Source: Polaromonas sp. (GTDB lineage: Bacteria > Pseudomonadota > Gammaproteobacteria > Burkholderiales > Burkholderiaceae_C). Taken from it: a DNA stretch of 64,000 nt. The notes beneath the pieces were generated by a model. The model saw only the letters and a list, made by a program, of their open reading frames with translations. It had not been told where the DNA came from and did no database searches. The first letter of the stretch is position 1, and each line of letters begins with the position of its first letter. Below, piece after piece: positions 1 to 8,877 of the stretch. Where the stretch lies: assembly GCF_012927415.1 (NCBI RefSeq), contig NZ_JABBPF010000161.1, positions 1 to 64,000 on the forward strand. The letters are read 5' to 3'. Made by a program: the position numbers and the translations under genes.

Positions 1-263
1 CCCAGCAAATCAAGGCGCGCTGCGACGCAAAAGGCTGTGTGCCCGGACAGTTTGCAGCCGCCTGGGTGCTGGCCAATCCGCTGGTCAGTGCGGTCATTGT
101 CGGACCGCGCACGTTGTCGCATCTGGAGGATGTCTATGGTGCGCTGGACCTGGTGCTCGATACCGAGGACGAGGCCTTCATCAATGGCCTGGTGGTGCCC
201 GGCCATTCATCCACTGCAGGATTCAACGACCCCAGCTACCCGTTTTTTGGCCGCCCGGTTTGA
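1..263 (+). CDS. Aldo/keto reductase, C-terminal part (5' end outside window)
   Basis: The frame is open from the left edge and ends at TGA 261-263. The visible 86 or so residues match the C-terminus of the NADPH-dependent aldo/keto reductase family: the stretch ANPLVSAVIVGPRT is the conserved loop at the end of the barrel that helps hold the cofactor phosphate, followed by a helix rich in acidic residues and the tail GFNDPSYPFFGRP common in the YajO/Tas-like branch. The active-site Tyr/Lys/Asp/His lie upstream, outside the window, so the substrate cannot be inferred. Confidence 0.85.
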   Translation, partial: QQIKARCDAKGCVPGQFAAAWVLANPLVSAVIVGPRTLSHLEDVYGALDLVLDTEDEAFINGLVVPGHSSTAGFNDPSYPFFGRPV

Positions 264-372
264 GCCGGATTCAGAAAAAACTCGGGAGAGCGGCTGACAC
301 ATCACCGGACCCCCGGGGAAACGGCAAATTGAAAGTAATTGCCGCCGACCGGACGACACTATTAAATAAATA

Positions 373-405
373 GCATCTTGCGCTTATCCAGCGTGCGCAA
401 GATGC
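373..405. terminator. 11-bp stem hairpin between convergent genes
   Basis: GCATCTTGCGC (373-383) and its exact reverse complement GCGCAAGATGC (395-405) are separated by 11 bases. On the minus strand the stem is followed by a T-rich tract, so it could terminate the minus-strand gene ending at 431. It is joined to an ATTAAATAAATAGC stretch that resembles the dispersed palindrome family of this window, so it may be part of such a repeat that also serves as a terminator. Confidence 0.5.
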
Positions 406-430
406 CGATTCGGTTAAAAAGTAGTAGCCA

Positions 431-1045
431 TCAACCCTGTTTCTGGAACAGCACCAGCCGGGACTCGGCCGTCAGATTGTCCTTGCGAGACACCATCGTC
501 ACCTCGTAGCGGGTGCCTGGCAGGGGCAACTGCGGCGCGATGCTGAAAGAGAAGTCGCCGTTGGCATCGGCCTGTACTTTTTGCGTCAGCACATCCTGTG
601 TCACACCGAACAGGCCGGCGATGGGCGCAACCGCATTGACCTTGATGTCAACCACCGCGCCTGGCGCCGTGCGCCCCCGCACCAGGGTCGTCCGCCCTTC
701 AATGATGGCGTTGTTGGCATGGCTGGTCACCTGCAGCGGCACTGTCACCGGGGCTGCGCCTACCGGGATGACCACGTCAAAACCCCAGGTCTTGCGCACG
801 GCGTTGCCGGCCAGATCGCGGGCGCTGACATCCACCGTGTAGCGGCCAGGTTGCATATTGGCGCGGTAGGTAAAAAACTGGGCGGTGATGTCACTGTCGG
901 CAGTAACATTGCGGCCGGACAGCAGGATGCGGACGCTCTTCGGGTCAACACCCACGCCGCCGGCGTCGTCAAAAGTTCCCGAGACTGAAATGTTGGTCCG
1001 GTCCACGATGGCCTCTCCATCGCGCGGCGACATGTTGCGGATCAC
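431..1045 (-). CDS. Ig-like repeat protein, C-terminal part (probably frameshifted from the gene at 1042-1758)
   Basis: 204 residues with no signal peptide. It begins at GTG, overlapping the upstream stop as GTGA. Two beta-rich Ig-like modules are visible: about residues 1-95 (with DVSARDLAGNAVRKTWGF, typical of bacterial Ig-like folds) and about 96-204 (with GRTAPGAVVDIKV and ADANGDFSFSI). The reading frame stays open upstream of the GTG and encodes QADATPPVIRNMSP, the usual linker before such modules, so the two ORFs were probably one secreted protein split by an indel near 1060-1085. A genuine coupled two-gene arrangement is possible but less likely. Function unknown; surface or periplasmic location inferred. 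Confidence 0.6.
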   Translation of the reverse strand: MIRNMSPRDGEAIVDRTNISVSGTFDDAGGVGVDPKSVRILLSGRNVTADSDITAQFFTYRANMQPGRYTVDVSARDLAGNAVRKTWGFDVVIPVGAAPVTVPLQVTSHANNAIIEGRTTLVRGRTAPGAVVDIKVNAVAPIAGLFGVTQDVLTQKVQADANGDFSFSIAPQLPLPGTRYEVTMVSRKDNLTAESRLVLFQKQG

Positions 1046-1758
1046 CGGCGGTGTGGCGTCAGCCTGGCCTTGACGGACCGGTCGCCCATCCGCAGCGTGG
1101 CCACGATGGGGCGTGACGGCGTCAGGTTGTCCAGCCTGCGAAGGGTGTAGGCCCCTTCATAAACACCCGGACGGACTTCCCGCATCGGAACATGTTCAAC
1201 CACGCCGGGAATGTCAAATTCGGCACTGCCGCCCGCTGGGCCGTTGAGCGAAAACCGCAACTCGGCACCCGGCTCTACCTTGTCGATCGGGACTACGGTG
1301 AAGCGTTCTATCTTCAGCACGGCCACTGGCGGCACAGGCACAGGCACGGGCGCGGGCGCGGCTACTGGCGGATTGGCCATGCCGGCCGGGAAGCTGTAGT
1401 TGGCGGCGATGCTGCGGTTGCGTACCCGCAGCGTGGCCCGAATCGGGTTGGCTGGCGAGATGCGGTCCTGGCGCTTGATGGTGTAGCTGCCGGTGTAGAT
1501 ACCGCGCTCGGTTTCCTTCAATACGATGTTTCGTTGAACACCGGGAATTCGAAGCTGGGTCTGTGCACGGGGCGTTCCCTCGACAGTGAACTCCAGCTCG
1601 GCGCCGGCTCTCAGACCGTCATCGGAAGTCACCTGCAACGAGCGCAGTTCGGGCGACGCTGGCTGTGCCATGGCCATCGTTGGAAAGGCGACCATGGCCG
1701 TGGCGACGGGCAAAAGAATGAACAGCGCTGCCACCTGGTTGCGTATATAGACGTTCAT
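1042..1758 (-). CDS. Secreted Ig-like repeat protein, N-terminal part
   Basis: 238 residues beginning with a Sec signal peptide that ends near AMAQP. It carries two related modules of about 85 residues (roughly 38-122 and 150-235). They share the pattern AGAELEF/PGAELRF, IPGV, GIYTGSYTIKR/GVYEGAYTLRR and ISPANPIRATLRV/LTPSRPIVATLRM, so they arose by duplication. A proline-rich linker (PAPVPVPVPPV) separates them. The ORF stops abruptly after RSVKARLTPHRR, while the next frame continues with a plausible linker into two more Ig-like modules, suggesting a frameshift. No enzymatic motif is seen; likely an exported structural or adhesion-type protein. Confidence 0.65.
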   Translation of the reverse strand: MNVYIRNQVAALFILLPVATAMVAFPTMAMAQPASPELRSLQVTSDDGLRAGAELEFTVEGTPRAQTQLRIPGVQRNIVLKETERGIYTGSYTIKRQDRISPANPIRATLRVRNRSIAANYSFPAGMANPPVAAPAPVPVPVPPVAVLKIERFTVVPIDKVEPGAELRFSLNGPAGGSAEFDIPGVVEHVPMREVRPGVYEGAYTLRRLDNLTPSRPIVATLRMGDRSVKARLTPHRR

Positions 1759-1950
1759 GATGGAAACCTTTGTAAAGTAGATTTCTTAATGTAAATCTGC
1801 TTTAACGGCTTTCTGTAGGCCAATACAGCCGGGCTGGGTAGGTCAGCGACGGTAGCCGCCCCGGCGCCCGATCCCCGGCTTTCACGGCCAAATCCGCTCC
1901 AGCACCCTGTAAAAACTTGGCGAATGACCAATCGTCCACCCACGGCCAGC

Positions 1951-3024
1951 TCAAGCCGGGTTGATGCCAGTCTCGGGCCGCAATCCGGGCCGCTCACGGC
2001 TGGCGCCGCAGGCCTGGCAGAACTTGGCAAACGCGCTCTTGCGCGCGCTGCACTGCAGACAGTGCTCAAACAGCCCGATGCCGCAATGCGGGCAAAAATC
2101 GATCTCCGGGTTTTTCAGGTCCACCGGCCGTTCGCAGCCCGGGCACATGCTTTTTGACAGCAGCGCCAGCGCGGTGTCATAGCTCAGCTCATCTCGGCGC
2201 TGCGCATCGGGCAGCTGCTCGGCCAGCTTTTGCTTTTCCAGGTAGCGGTTCAGTGACACGATGGCCTGCCGCCCCACCAGCACTGTGAGCGCAATGCCGA
2301 CGACGTAGCGCACATATCCGCCGTAGCTAGGCAGATAGGGCACCAGCTCGACAAAAAACACGAACACGGCAAAAAGGATGAAGCCCCAGACAAAAGGCCA
2401 GTAGCTGCCCCTGCGCTTTTTCACGAACAGCCAGCCGGCAATGACCAGTAGCGGCAGGGTCAGCGTCAAGCGGTACAGAAAGACCCGCAATTCGACGCGG
2501 CGCTGCTCGGCGTTGAGCAGTTTTTGCGCCACGTCTTCCCTCTCACCGAGTTCGCGCCGCTCGCGCTTCACGGTCTGCCGTGCGTCGAGCGCCGTCTGTT
2601 GCTGGGCCTCCACGACCACGCCCGCCGCGCGCTCCCTGTCCTTCAGCCCATCAAGCGCCTTGGTACGTGACAGCAGCTCTGCATCCTGTTCGGCCAGTTG
2701 CGTGGCGCGGCGCGTGGCAAGCCAGTTGTTGAAGGTCTCTCGCGCCGCCGCAGTGTCCGCCTCCGCCACGCGGCGTTCGAGCTGCGCATGTTCCAGCGCG
2801 CTGTCGGCCTCCTGGCCGGCACGCTCGGAGTTCTTGATTGTGCCGCGCAATGCAGCAACGGCTTTGGCATCCATGAAGTCGTCCAGCGTCAGCCTCTTCT
2901 CCACCTTGGGCAGGTCGCCCACCACGGTGCCGCCCAGACCAATCAGGAAACCGGCAAAAACCAGCGCCACCAGCCACAAGCCGCGATGCATCCATTTTTC
3001 GGTCAATCGCAAGGTTTTACTCAT
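1951..3024 (-). CDS. Membrane protein with coiled coil and C-terminal double zinc ribbon
   Basis: 357 residues. An N-terminal membrane segment (about 14-36) is followed by a long Ala/Arg/Glu-rich coiled coil (about 55-180) that would lie outside the cytoplasm, three more hydrophobic segments (about 183-255), and a cytoplasmic tail. The tail has four CxxC pairs in order (CPGC, CPHC, CLQC, CQAC), a double zinc-ribbon arrangement. The start ATG sits at 3024. I recognise no named family. The architecture suggests a membrane sensor or scaffold; the function is unknown. Confidence 0.75.
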   Translation of the reverse strand: MSKTLRLTEKWMHRGLWLVALVFAGFLIGLGGTVVGDLPKVEKRLTLDDFMDAKAVAALRGTIKNSERAGQEADSALEHAQLERRVAEADTAAARETFNNWLATRRATQLAEQDAELLSRTKALDGLKDRERAAGVVVEAQQQTALDARQTVKRERRELGEREDVAQKLLNAEQRRVELRVFLYRLTLTLPLLVIAGWLFVKKRRGSYWPFVWGFILFAVFVFFVELVPYLPSYGGYVRYVVGIALTVLVGRQAIVSLNRYLEKQKLAEQLPDAQRRDELSYDTALALLSKSMCPGCERPVDLKNPEIDFCPHCGIGLFEHCLQCSARKSAFAKFCQACGASRERPGLRPETGINPA

Positions 3025-3099
3025 GGAAGTTTCCGTTTCTTTGTTTCAAGGAAAGCGAGTGCCGGTCAAACCGCCTTGAAACGACCTTACTTGATAATT

Positions 3100-5073
3100 T
3101 CAAAGCTTCAGCAGTCCGGCTATTCGGCTGCGCAACACTTCGGGCTGCACCTGGGCGGGCGCCAGCGCGTCGCCCGCAATCAGGCCGACGCGGCTGAACA
3201 GGCCGCGCCGGAAAGGACGTACCATCGCGCCGCCTTTCTCGACCCGGCTAAAGAACGAGCCCCACAGATTGGTCAGCGCCATCGGCACCACGGACACCTT
3301 GATGCCGTCCCGCTCGGCGTTCTCCAGAATTTTCATGATGCCGCCCTTGAAGGCCTGCAGTTTGCCGTCACTGGTGATTCCGCCTTCTGGAAAGATTGCC
3401 AGCAAATCGCCGTCGCGCAGCACCTTGGCGGCAGCTTCAAAAGCGGATTCATAGGCGGCCGGATCTTCAGCGCGCGGCGCAATCGGAATCGCCCTGGCCA
3501 GCCTGAACAGCCAGCCTAGCACCGGCATCTTGAAAATGCGGTGGTCCATCAGAAAGTAGATCGGGCGTGGACTGGCAGCCATCAGCAGCACCGGGTCTAT
3601 GAAGCTGACGTGGTTGCAGGTCAGCACTGCGGCTCCCTGCGTGGGAATGTTGTGATCGCCGCTGATCTTGAAACGGTAAATGCAGCGCGAAGCGACAAAG
3701 GCAATAAAGCGCAGCAAATACTCGGGCACCAGCATGAAGATGTAAAACGCCACCACGGCATTGGCCAGCCCGACGAACAGGAAAATCTGCGGAATGGTGA
3801 ATTCGGCCCTCAGCAGCGCGCCGGCCAGGACGGCACTGACAATCATGAACAGCGCATTGAGAATGTTGTTGGCCGCGATGATGCGCGCCCGGTGCGTCGG
3901 CTGGCTGCGCAACTGGATCAACGCGTACATGGGAACGCTGTACAGGCCGGCAAACAGGCTGAGCAACGCCAGGTCGGCCATCACGCGCCAGTGCGCGTGA
4001 TGCGAGATGAATTCGCCCAGGGTCATCAGCCGCGACGGCGGCAGGCCGCGTGAGGCAAAGTACAAATCGACGGCAAACACGCTCATGCCAATCGCGCCCA
4101 ACGGCACCAGGCCAATTTCCACATGGCGCTTGCTCAGCACTTCGCACAGCAGCGAGCCAGTGGCAATGCCGATGGAAAAAACCACCAGCAGCAGCGACGC
4201 GACCTGCTCGTTGCCGTGCATCACCTCCTTGGCAAAACTGGGGAATTGGCTCAGGAAAGTGGCTCCGAAAAACCACATCCAGCTAATGCCGAGCATGGAG
4301 CGAAACACCACAACGTTGTCATTGGCCAGCCGGAGGTTGCGCCAGGTCTCGGTGATCGGATTCCAGTTGATCCTCAAGCCGGGATCGGTCGCCGGTGCGA
4401 GCGGAATGAACTGCGCCACGACGCGCCCGGCCAGCGCCAGCAGCACGCAGAAGATTGCCACATAGTGAGGCCCGGCGCCGGGCACGGCCACCATCAGGCC
4501 GCCCACGATATTGCCAAGCAAGATGGCCACGAAAGTGCCCATCTCGACCATACCGTTGCCCCCCGTCAGTTCGCGCTCGTTCAGGGCCTGGGGCAGGTAA
4601 GCAAACTTGACCGGCCCGAACAGGGTGGAATGCAGCCCCATCAAAAACGTGCAGCCCAGCAAGACGGGAACCTGCACGCTCACGTTGTCGCTCATGAAGC
4701 CGACGGCAGCGATCAGCATGATCACCACTTCCAGATTCTTGACAAAACGGATCACCCGGGTTTTTTCAAACTTGTCGGTCAGTTGCCCGCTGGTGGCCGA
4801 GAACAGCAGGAAAGGCAGAATGAACACGGCCCCGATTACCAGGCCGGCCAGCGCAGGCGGCAGCCAGCCGACGCTGAGTTGGTATGTCACCATCACGGTG
4901 AAGGCAAACTTGAATAGATTGTCATTGGCCGCGCCGGAAAACTGGGTCCAGAAAAAGGGCGCGAAGCGGCGCTGCTTCAGAAGCGCAAATTGGTTGGGGT
5001 GTGCATGGACAATTGGCGGCGACTCAGCTGCCACCGCCTCCAGCGCACTTGACGTGGACAGCTCAACACTCAT
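3100..5073 (-). CDS. LplT-like MFS transporter fused to PlsC-type acyltransferase
   Basis: 657 residues. The first 430 or so form a 12-helix MFS transporter resembling the lysophospholipid transporter LplT (early motif FFWTQFSGAANDNLFKFAF). The remaining 220 are an LPLAT/PlsC acyltransferase with the HxxxxD catalytic motif in NHVSFID and the substrate-binding FPEGG motif. By family, this fusion flips lysophospholipid across the inner membrane and re-acylates it. It corresponds to E. coli LplT-Aas without the acyl-ACP synthetase domain, which may be encoded elsewhere. The gene appears to stand alone, with a 230-bp upstream gap. Confidence 0.88.
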   Translation of the reverse strand: MSVELSTSSALEAVAAESPPIVHAHPNQFALLKQRRFAPFFWTQFSGAANDNLFKFAFTVMVTYQLSVGWLPPALAGLVIGAVFILPFLLFSATSGQLTDKFEKTRVIRFVKNLEVVIMLIAAVGFMSDNVSVQVPVLLGCTFLMGLHSTLFGPVKFAYLPQALNERELTGGNGMVEMGTFVAILLGNIVGGLMVAVPGAGPHYVAIFCVLLALAGRVVAQFIPLAPATDPGLRINWNPITETWRNLRLANDNVVVFRSMLGISWMWFFGATFLSQFPSFAKEVMHGNEQVASLLLVVFSIGIATGSLLCEVLSKRHVEIGLVPLGAIGMSVFAVDLYFASRGLPPSRLMTLGEFISHHAHWRVMADLALLSLFAGLYSVPMYALIQLRSQPTHRARIIAANNILNALFMIVSAVLAGALLRAEFTIPQIFLFVGLANAVVAFYIFMLVPEYLLRFIAFVASRCIYRFKISGDHNIPTQGAAVLTCNHVSFIDPVLLMAASPRPIYFLMDHRIFKMPVLGWLFRLARAIPIAPRAEDPAAYESAFEAAAKVLRDGDLLAIFPEGGITSDGKLQAFKGGIMKILENAERDGIKVSVVPMALTNLWGSFFSRVEKGGAMVRPFRRGLFSRVGLIAGDALAPAQVQPEVLRSRIAGLLKL

Positions 5074-5201
5074 GCCTGACTCCTCTTTTCAATTGATGTG
5101 CGGCAAGCTCTTGCGGCTCCGGCATCGCCCGGGACGCCTGCTCTGTTTTTAAAAGACACAGCGAATTTTGCCCTGATCCTGCAGGCGCTCAGCGTGCCTC
5201 T

Positions 5202-5218
5202 GCTATATTTTAAATAGC
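5202..5218. repeat. Dispersed AT-rich palindrome copy
   Basis: GCTATATTTTAAATAGC, a near-perfect inverted repeat, lies in the gap between the transporter/acyltransferase gene and the FIST gene. It is one of at least eight copies of this 17-bp core in the window, with identical ends and variable AT-rich centre. Confidence 0.6.
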
Positions 5219-5303
5219 GTGTTGTGTCCGTTACTATTGGACCAGCGGCCTGAGCGGCTCAAAAAATTCGCAGGGAGCCCACGCGCCGGCGAACCGCCAG
5301 CGG

Positions 5304-6605
5304 TCAATCAGTGGCAGTGAACACGGTAAGAACACCGGTATAGCCGTAGAGATGGTTGCGGGCAATTTCCCCGCCCGCGAAAAACCCGACCAGCGGTACG
5401 TCGCCCAAGGCGCGACGCACAATCTGTAGTTCGGCGCTAGGTGCACCGAAGTGCGGACCGCCGCGCCCCGAGCAGCTGACGTAGACAGCGCCGGCGATAC
5501 GCCTGGCGGCATGCGGGGCTGCTTCGGCTTCAGATGCGTGCAGGACAATGGCGACTTCCACGCTGAGCTCTTCAGGCTCGAGCTCTTCACGGATTTCCGC
5601 GCAGATCCGGATCAGATCGGTACGCGCGGCCTCGGCGTTGCGCTCGCAAAACGTCAGCTTCATGGAAAGCGCCGGTACTTCGGCAATCGCAATACCCTGG
5701 CGCGCCGGGTCCAGGCCGATCAGGTGGCGCACCAGTACATCGGCACCGAACTGGCCGGCATGCCGGGCCGGCCGGTCGTTAAGGCGGTCAGCCGGCAGGC
5801 TCAGGCCGACCAGCGTCGTGCGTACCCTGGCCAGCGCCTCGCGCGGCTGGTCCAGCGATACGCCAAGGTCCGCCAGCATCACCTCCAGCGCAGGCTGGCC
5901 GTCCAGCCCGGTCACCACATTGCCTTCGCAGGCCGTGATTTCGTGCTCGGCCGAGACCGGCCTGCAGCCCGGCGTCACCCGCGACAACAGCGCCATGCCG
6001 CCAGAAAGATCGCGCGCAAAGGCCACGCCGCTAAGGCCGCCGCTGAAAACGCCACTGGCGGCGCCCTGGCCCTTGACATTGCCGTGGCCGCTGAGCGCAA
6101 ACTGAACGGTGCCAAAGCGGCTGGACGCCAGGCCGCCAAAGATGTAGCCGCTCTCGGTGCGCTGGGCCATCTCGTCAATCAGCTCGGCCACGTCGGACGT
6201 GCTGGAATCGGCATGCACCAGCGCGGTATGCGCCTTGAAGCGGCGGCTGCCGGAAGCGGAGGTTGCCGGCAGCGGAGAAACCCCCGAAAAAACCCGGTAC
6301 TGGTCGTGCGGCAACTCACACAGCATGACGGCCAGCGCGGGTTCATCAAAATACTCGACGTTGTTCGAGGCGATGCCCACGCCCACGGTACCGCTCCAGT
6401 CGGTGACGTCGGGCAACTCGGCGCTCAGGTGATCCAGGATATCCTGCGCCTGACTGGCGTAATGGTCGGTGGTGTAGAGCAAGGCCAGCGTGGGCGCGCT
6501 GGCGTACTCCGGCAGAGCGAGCAAGGCGCGCAACTGCGCGAGCACAAGGCCAGCAGCCATTTGCCATTGCGGGTGGGCGGCATGGCCATAGGGAAATAGC
6601 TTCAT
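5304..6605 (-). CDS. FIST N/C-domain sensory protein
   Basis: 433 residues, soluble, no signal peptide. The N-terminal half has FIST_N features (LALLYTTDHY, DWSGTVGVGIASN, YIFGGLASS, GGLSGVAFARDL). The C-terminal third has FIST_C features (YVSCSGRGGPHFG, VPLVGFFAGGEIA, HLYGYTGVLTVF). FIST proteins are thought to bind small ligands, perhaps amino acids, in signal transduction. No output domain is fused and no obvious partner kinase or GGDEF gene is adjacent, so the pathway is unclear. Confidence 0.88.
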   Translation of the reverse strand: MKLFPYGHAAHPQWQMAAGLVLAQLRALLALPEYASAPTLALLYTTDHYASQAQDILDHLSAELPDVTDWSGTVGVGIASNNVEYFDEPALAVMLCELPHDQYRVFSGVSPLPATSASGSRRFKAHTALVHADSSTSDVAELIDEMAQRTESGYIFGGLASSRFGTVQFALSGHGNVKGQGAASGVFSGGLSGVAFARDLSGGMALLSRVTPGCRPVSAEHEITACEGNVVTGLDGQPALEVMLADLGVSLDQPREALARVRTTLVGLSLPADRLNDRPARHAGQFGADVLVRHLIGLDPARQGIAIAEVPALSMKLTFCERNAEAARTDLIRICAEIREELEPEELSVEVAIVLHASEAEAAPHAARRIAGAVYVSCSGRGGPHFGAPSAELQIVRRALGDVPLVGFFAGGEIARNHLYGYTGVLTVFTATD

Positions 6606-6641
6606 GGTTTTAAGTGAGCCATGGGCTCGGCAAGGAGAAGT

Positions 6642-7508
6642 TCAGCGTGTCGTTTTGCGGGCCGGCGCCTTGGCTTTTGGCTTTGCGGCTGGATTGGCGA
6701 CGGCTTTCACCGCGGTTTTGGCCGGTGCCGGTGTCGGCCAGCCCTGCGTGCTGCGCAAGGCCGAGTCCATGGCCGCGCGGGCGTTGCCCGAAATGGTTTT
6801 GCTGGCGCTTTCAGCCATGCCCTTGGCCATGTCGGTGGCTGTTTTTACAGCATCTTTTGCCAGCCCGGTGGCCATGCCTTTGGTCGCGTCAAGGGCGGTT
6901 TTTTTGGCCGCCTCCTTCATGGCATCCGTGGCGATCGCCTGAAACTGCTGGGTCAGCGCCCCCCACCATTGCATCGGGTCGACAAAACTGCCCGACGCTG
7001 CTGCGGCTTCCTTGGTGGCTCCGGTCTTTGGTTTGGCGGAAGCGGTGGCGGCTTCTTCCTGCGGTTCGGCACTGGCTCTCTTAGCGTCGGCAGCCGTCGC
7101 TGGAATTTCCAGCCCGGAAAAAGTCCTGGCCTTGTCGGCCACGCGCTGCACGCCGCCGGCCACACTGTCGGCGACCTTGAGCTTGAAGGCATTGGCCACG
7201 TCGCCCATATTGAAGTTCATGCCCTTGAGGGTGGCCAGTGTCATTTTCTGCACTTCCAGTGCCTGGATGGTGGCCTTGAGCGCAGCGGCATTCTGGTCAA
7301 GCCAGAACTGCACTGCCTTGAGTTCCTGGATGCGTTTTTCCAGTTCTTCGACATTCAGGGTCGGCGCGATCCAGTTGCCAAGATTGGGCAATTGCGGAAT
7401 GCTTTGCGTCGCGCTGCCGGCTGCCTGCTTGGCCAGGTTTTGCAGAAAGTCGAAACCTGGCACCAATTTGCCGAAGTCGGGAAAAGAAGGGGTGTTGGCG
7501 TTGCTCAT
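6642..7508 (-). CDS. phaM: PHA granule-associated protein PhaM
   Basis: 288 residues. The N-terminus (PGFDFLQNLA, then NWIAPTLNVEELEKRIQELK, QFWLDQN, ATIQALEVQKMTL, GMNFNMGDVA) matches PhaM of Ralstonia eutropha. PhaM activates PHA synthase PhaC1 and links PHB granules to the nucleoid. An Ala-rich middle is followed by a histone H1-like tail rich in Lys, Ala and Pro ending PARKTTR, the DNA-binding end. No other PHA gene is nearby. ATG at 7508 is preceded by a GGAGACACTC ribosome-binding region. Confidence 0.88.
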   Translation of the reverse strand: MSNANTPSFPDFGKLVPGFDFLQNLAKQAAGSATQSIPQLPNLGNWIAPTLNVEELEKRIQELKAVQFWLDQNAAALKATIQALEVQKMTLATLKGMNFNMGDVANAFKLKVADSVAGGVQRVADKARTFSGLEIPATAADAKRASAEPQEEAATASAKPKTGATKEAAAASGSFVDPMQWWGALTQQFQAIATDAMKEAAKKTALDATKGMATGLAKDAVKTATDMAKGMAESASKTISGNARAAMDSALRSTQGWPTPAPAKTAVKAVANPAAKPKAKAPARKTTR

Positions 7509-7840
7509 GAGTGTCTCCTGACGGTTTTTGCTCTGATTGCCCTGATCGGACGGCTGCTAGGGCCATGCGGTTGCGGCGCGTCTTTATTGTGCAACGCCGT
7601 GGCGCTGCGTCAACCGGTTTTTAGTCCCTGCGACAAGACCGGCGCGACTTGCCGGCGACTTCAAACATGCGCTTCATTTCTACCATACAAATCAAACTTT
7701 ACCCTTGCAAATCGGGCCGGACACGCTACTTATTTAATAGCGATGCGAAACTTGCCAGCGAGTCCTTGCAGGGTGGCGGCTTGGCCGGGCCAGGCTTGCG
7801 ATTGCCCCTGCCGGCCCTTTCGCCCTGCTAAGCTTAGCTT
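7509..7840. other. 332-bp divergent intergenic region
   Basis: Separates phaM (minus) from the VOC gene (plus) and must carry both promoters. It contains a GCTACTTATTTAATAGC copy of the dispersed palindrome at 7725-7741. The stretch just before the VOC start (7825-7840) lacks a strong ribosome-binding site. No credible ORF or RNA gene was seen. Confidence 0.5.
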
Positions 7841-8254
7841 ATGAAAAGCCTGTTTCATCTTGCCATCAACGTCGCAAACCTCGACCAGGCGCGTGCGTTT
7901 TATGGCGGTGTGCTGGGCTGCAGCGAAGGCCGCTCCGCCCCCAGCTGGGTCGACTTTGACTTTTTTGGCCACCAGCTTTCACTGCATCTGGGTGAACCAT
8001 TCAAGACCGAAGACACCGGCCATGTGGGCGACCAGCGGGTGCCCATGCCGCACTTTGGCCTGGTGCTGGCGCTACCCGACTGGCAAGCGGTGGCCGAGCG
8101 GCTGAAAGCCGCCAACACGGTATTTGTGCTGGCGCCACAGGCGCGCTTTAAAGGTGAGCCTGGCGAGCAGTGGACTCTGTTTTTTCGCGATCCATTTGGC
8201 AATCCGGTTGAAATTAAAGGTTTTCGCACGCTTGACACGCTTTACTCGGCCTGA
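7841..8254 (+). CDS. VOC (glyoxalase/bleomycin-resistance) family protein
   Basis: 137 residues making one paired beta-alpha-beta-beta-beta module set. Candidate metal ligands of the vicinal-oxygen-chelate fold are His6 (LFHLAIN), a His near residue 71 (MPHFGLVL) and Glu near 128 (NPVEIKGF, preceded by FRDPFGN). This is the pattern of small dioxygenase-like VOC proteins. The substrate cannot be read from sequence. The next gene, marC, starts 17 bases downstream and may be cotranscribed. Confidence 0.85.
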   Translation: MKSLFHLAINVANLDQARAFYGGVLGCSEGRSAPSWVDFDFFGHQLSLHLGEPFKTEDTGHVGDQRVPMPHFGLVLALPDWQAVAERLKAANTVFVLAPQARFKGEPGEQWTLFFRDPFGNPVEIKGFRTLDTLYSA

Positions 8255-8271
8255 CTTTCAAGCCTGATGCC

Positions 8272-8877
8272 ATGGCTTACACCTTCGCCTCTGCCACTGT
8301 CTTGTTGCTGCTGATCACCGACCCGTTCGGCAACATCCCGATTTTTGTCAACGCCCTGCGCGGCGTCGCGCCGGCGCGGCGCATGCGGGTGATTTTGCGC
8401 GAGGTGCTGATTGCCTTTTTGCTGCTGCTGGCCTTCATGTTTGTCGGCGATGGCTTCCTGCGCCTGATGAACCTGAGCGACCTGTCGCTTCAAATTGCCG
8501 GCGCGGTGGTGATGTTCCTGATCGCGCTGCGCATGGTTTTTCCATACAGCCAGCCAGAGACCGCTCCGCTGGCGGGCGAGCCGCTGATCGTGCCGCTGGC
8601 GATTCCGGCGCTGGCCGGCCCGTCTGCGCTGGCCACCGTGATGCTACTGGTCTCGCAGGCACCCGCCCGCCGGCTGGAATGGATTGCCGCGCTGTGCGTG
8701 ACGATGGCCGTCTGCGCCGTGGTGCTGGTGCTGTCGGAGAAGATCCAGCGCATTGCCGGCGACCGCGTCATGATGGCTTTTGAACGGCTGATGGGCCTGA
8801 TTCTGGTGGCCATAGCGGTCGAAATGCTGCTGCGCGGCATCCGGCTTTTTGTCACGCAGATTGCCAGTGGAACCTGA
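8272..8877 (+). CDS. MarC family integral membrane protein
   Basis: 201 residues with six hydrophobic segments. ITDPFGNIPIFV near the N-terminus, GDGFLRLMNLSDLSLQIAGAVV and PLAIPALAGPSALATVM are MarC/UPF0056 signatures. Despite the name, MarC is not shown to cause antibiotic resistance; the transported substrate, if any, is unknown. Its stop codon (8875-8877) directly abuts the stop of the convergent gene at 8878, with no intergenic base between them. Confidence 0.88.
   Translation: MAYTFASATVLLLLITDPFGNIPIFVNALRGVAPARRMRVILREVLIAFLLLLAFMFVGDGFLRLMNLSDLSLQIAGAVVMFLIALRMVFPYSQPETAPLAGEPLIVPLAIPALAGPSALATVMLLVSQAPARRLEWIAALCVTMAVCAVVLVLSEKIQRIAGDRVMMAFERLMGLILVAIAVEMLLRGIRLFVTQIASGT

Noticed and set aside
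1042..1045. GTGA overlap of the two Ig-like ORFs read as normal translational coupling
   Set aside because: Kept only as an alternative, because the downstream frame continues upstream with a typical linker.
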